A stretch of DNA of 64,000 bases, taken from positions 1-64,000 of the forward strand of contig JAFRBK010000027.1 of NCBI GenBank assembly GCA_017404985.1, given 5' to 3'. The position numbers and the translations under genes are program-made. The notes under the pieces are model-generated. The model was not told the DNA's origin. It was given only the letters and a program-made list of their open reading frames with translations, and made no database searches. Positions 63,533-64,000 of this stretch are shown in pieces. How positions within the stretch are numbered: position 1 is the first letter of the stretch; each line of letters begins with the position of its first letter. The stretch comes from Clostridia bacterium. Lineage in GTDB: Bacteria; Bacillota; Clostridia; Christensenellales; Aristaeellaceae.

Positions 63533-64000
63533 TGGAATGGTTTGACAGCCACTGCCACGTGGACGAGGAGCGCTTTGACGGCGACCGGGAGGAAGTGCTG
63601 CGGCGGATGGCCGAAGAAGGCATCACCCGGTATGCTGTCATCGGATCGGACATGGCTACCTCCCGGCACGCGATCGCCTTCGCGCAGGAACATGACGGGG
63701 CGATTGCCGTCGGCGGCATCCATCCCCATGAAGCCAAGGGATTCCGGGAGGAAGACCCGGACGCGCTCCGGGACTGGTACCAAAGCGGGCAGATCCATGC
63801 CATCGGGGAAATCGGGCTGGACTATTATTATGACCTGAGTCCCCGGGAAACCCAGCAGGAAGTGTGCAGGAAGCAGATGGAACTGGCCTGGGAAATCGGC
63901 GCGCCGGTAGCATACCATATCCGGGATGCACACGGGGACATGCTGGACATCATGAGAAGCATGAAGGGCCGGCTGACCGGCGGCATCATCCACTGCTTTT
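63529..64000 (+). CDS. tatD: TatD-family metal-dependent hydrolase (5' part, cut by the window edge)
   Basis: The frame begins at ATG 63529 (or 63532), overlapping the metG stop (ATGA), and stays open to the end of the window, giving 157 codons. Family marks are WFDSHCHVDEERF (first metal pair), VAVGGIHPHEAK-like AVGGIHPHEAKGF, IGEIGLDYYYDLSPRETQQE and AYHIRDAHGDMLDI. TatD proteins are magnesium-dependent DNases or hydrolases used in repair. metG-tatD order is conserved in Bacillota. Confidence 0.93.
   Translation, partial: MMEWFDSHCHVDEERFDGDREEVLRRMAEEGITRYAVIGSDMATSRHAIAFAQEHDGAIAVGGIHPHEAKGFREEDPDALRDWYQSGQIHAIGEIGLDYYYDLSPRETQQEVCRKQMELAWEIGAPVAYHIRDAHGDMLDIMRSMKGRLTGGIIHCF

Overview
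The window looks like chromosome from an anaerobic, gut- or rumen-type member of the Clostridia (Bacillota). The evidence is gene order: tig-clpP-clpX-lon-engB, an mraZ-to-ftsZ division cluster, and rplU-prp-rpmA with an L27 that carries the cleavable N-terminal extension. MurE has the DNPR motif of the meso-diaminopimelate type. The coding DNA is fairly GC-rich with a strong third-position bias. Species and family cannot be fixed from the sequence alone. No rRNA, tRNA, CRISPR array, prophage or insertion sequence was seen.

Layout: 1-7082 (+) carries sugar-use genes (solute-binding protein, GH43 glycosidase, HAD phosphatase, xylulokinase) and nrdR. It is interrupted by an 0.8-kb non-coding island of short repeats at 3256-4067. 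7144-9396 (-) holds an MgtC-like protein and a cation/proton antiporter. 9600-13840 (+) is a complete ABC importer (binding protein, ATPase, double permease). 13920-21918 (-) holds galM, rmuC, recR, ybaB and a gyrase-like subunit pair. 22045-26632 (-) is a second complete ABC importer of the same design. 26810-30186 (+) has a VanW protein, an unknown secreted protein and a coiled-coil protein. 30214-34098 (-) has a split chromate transporter and an 864-residue ParB-like/BMP/metallophosphoesterase fusion, divergent from purC. 34329-43863 (+) covers purC, a secreted phosphodiester glycosidase, the protein quality-control block and a zinc-ribbon/phosphoesterase pair. 44148-53263 (+) is a reduced dcw cluster. 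53441-60331 (+) holds an orphan binding lipoprotein, a galactokinase, the t6A genes and a PIG-L/phosphodiester glycosidase fusion. 60379-64000 (+) has the L21 leader operon, metG and the start of tatD.

How the genes fit together: GH43, xylulokinase, galM and galactokinase, with several binding proteins, indicate growth on plant-type pentose and galactose glycans. Both complete importers have an intrinsic terminator between the binding-protein gene and the membrane genes, which would give excess binding protein. Consensus-like promoters (17-18 nt spacers) can be placed before most transcription units.

Most unusual: the ParB-like/BMP/phosphoesterase fusion, which lacks a signal peptide, faces purC and has PurR-box-like sequences in the shared promoter region; the repeat island, in which different words recur in doublets at 8 or 15-16 bp; the gyrase-like A subunit with its GyrA box moved to a late position; and two paralogous secreted phosphodiester-glycosidase domains, one fused to a PIG-L deacetylase. 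Functional readings of these are inference.
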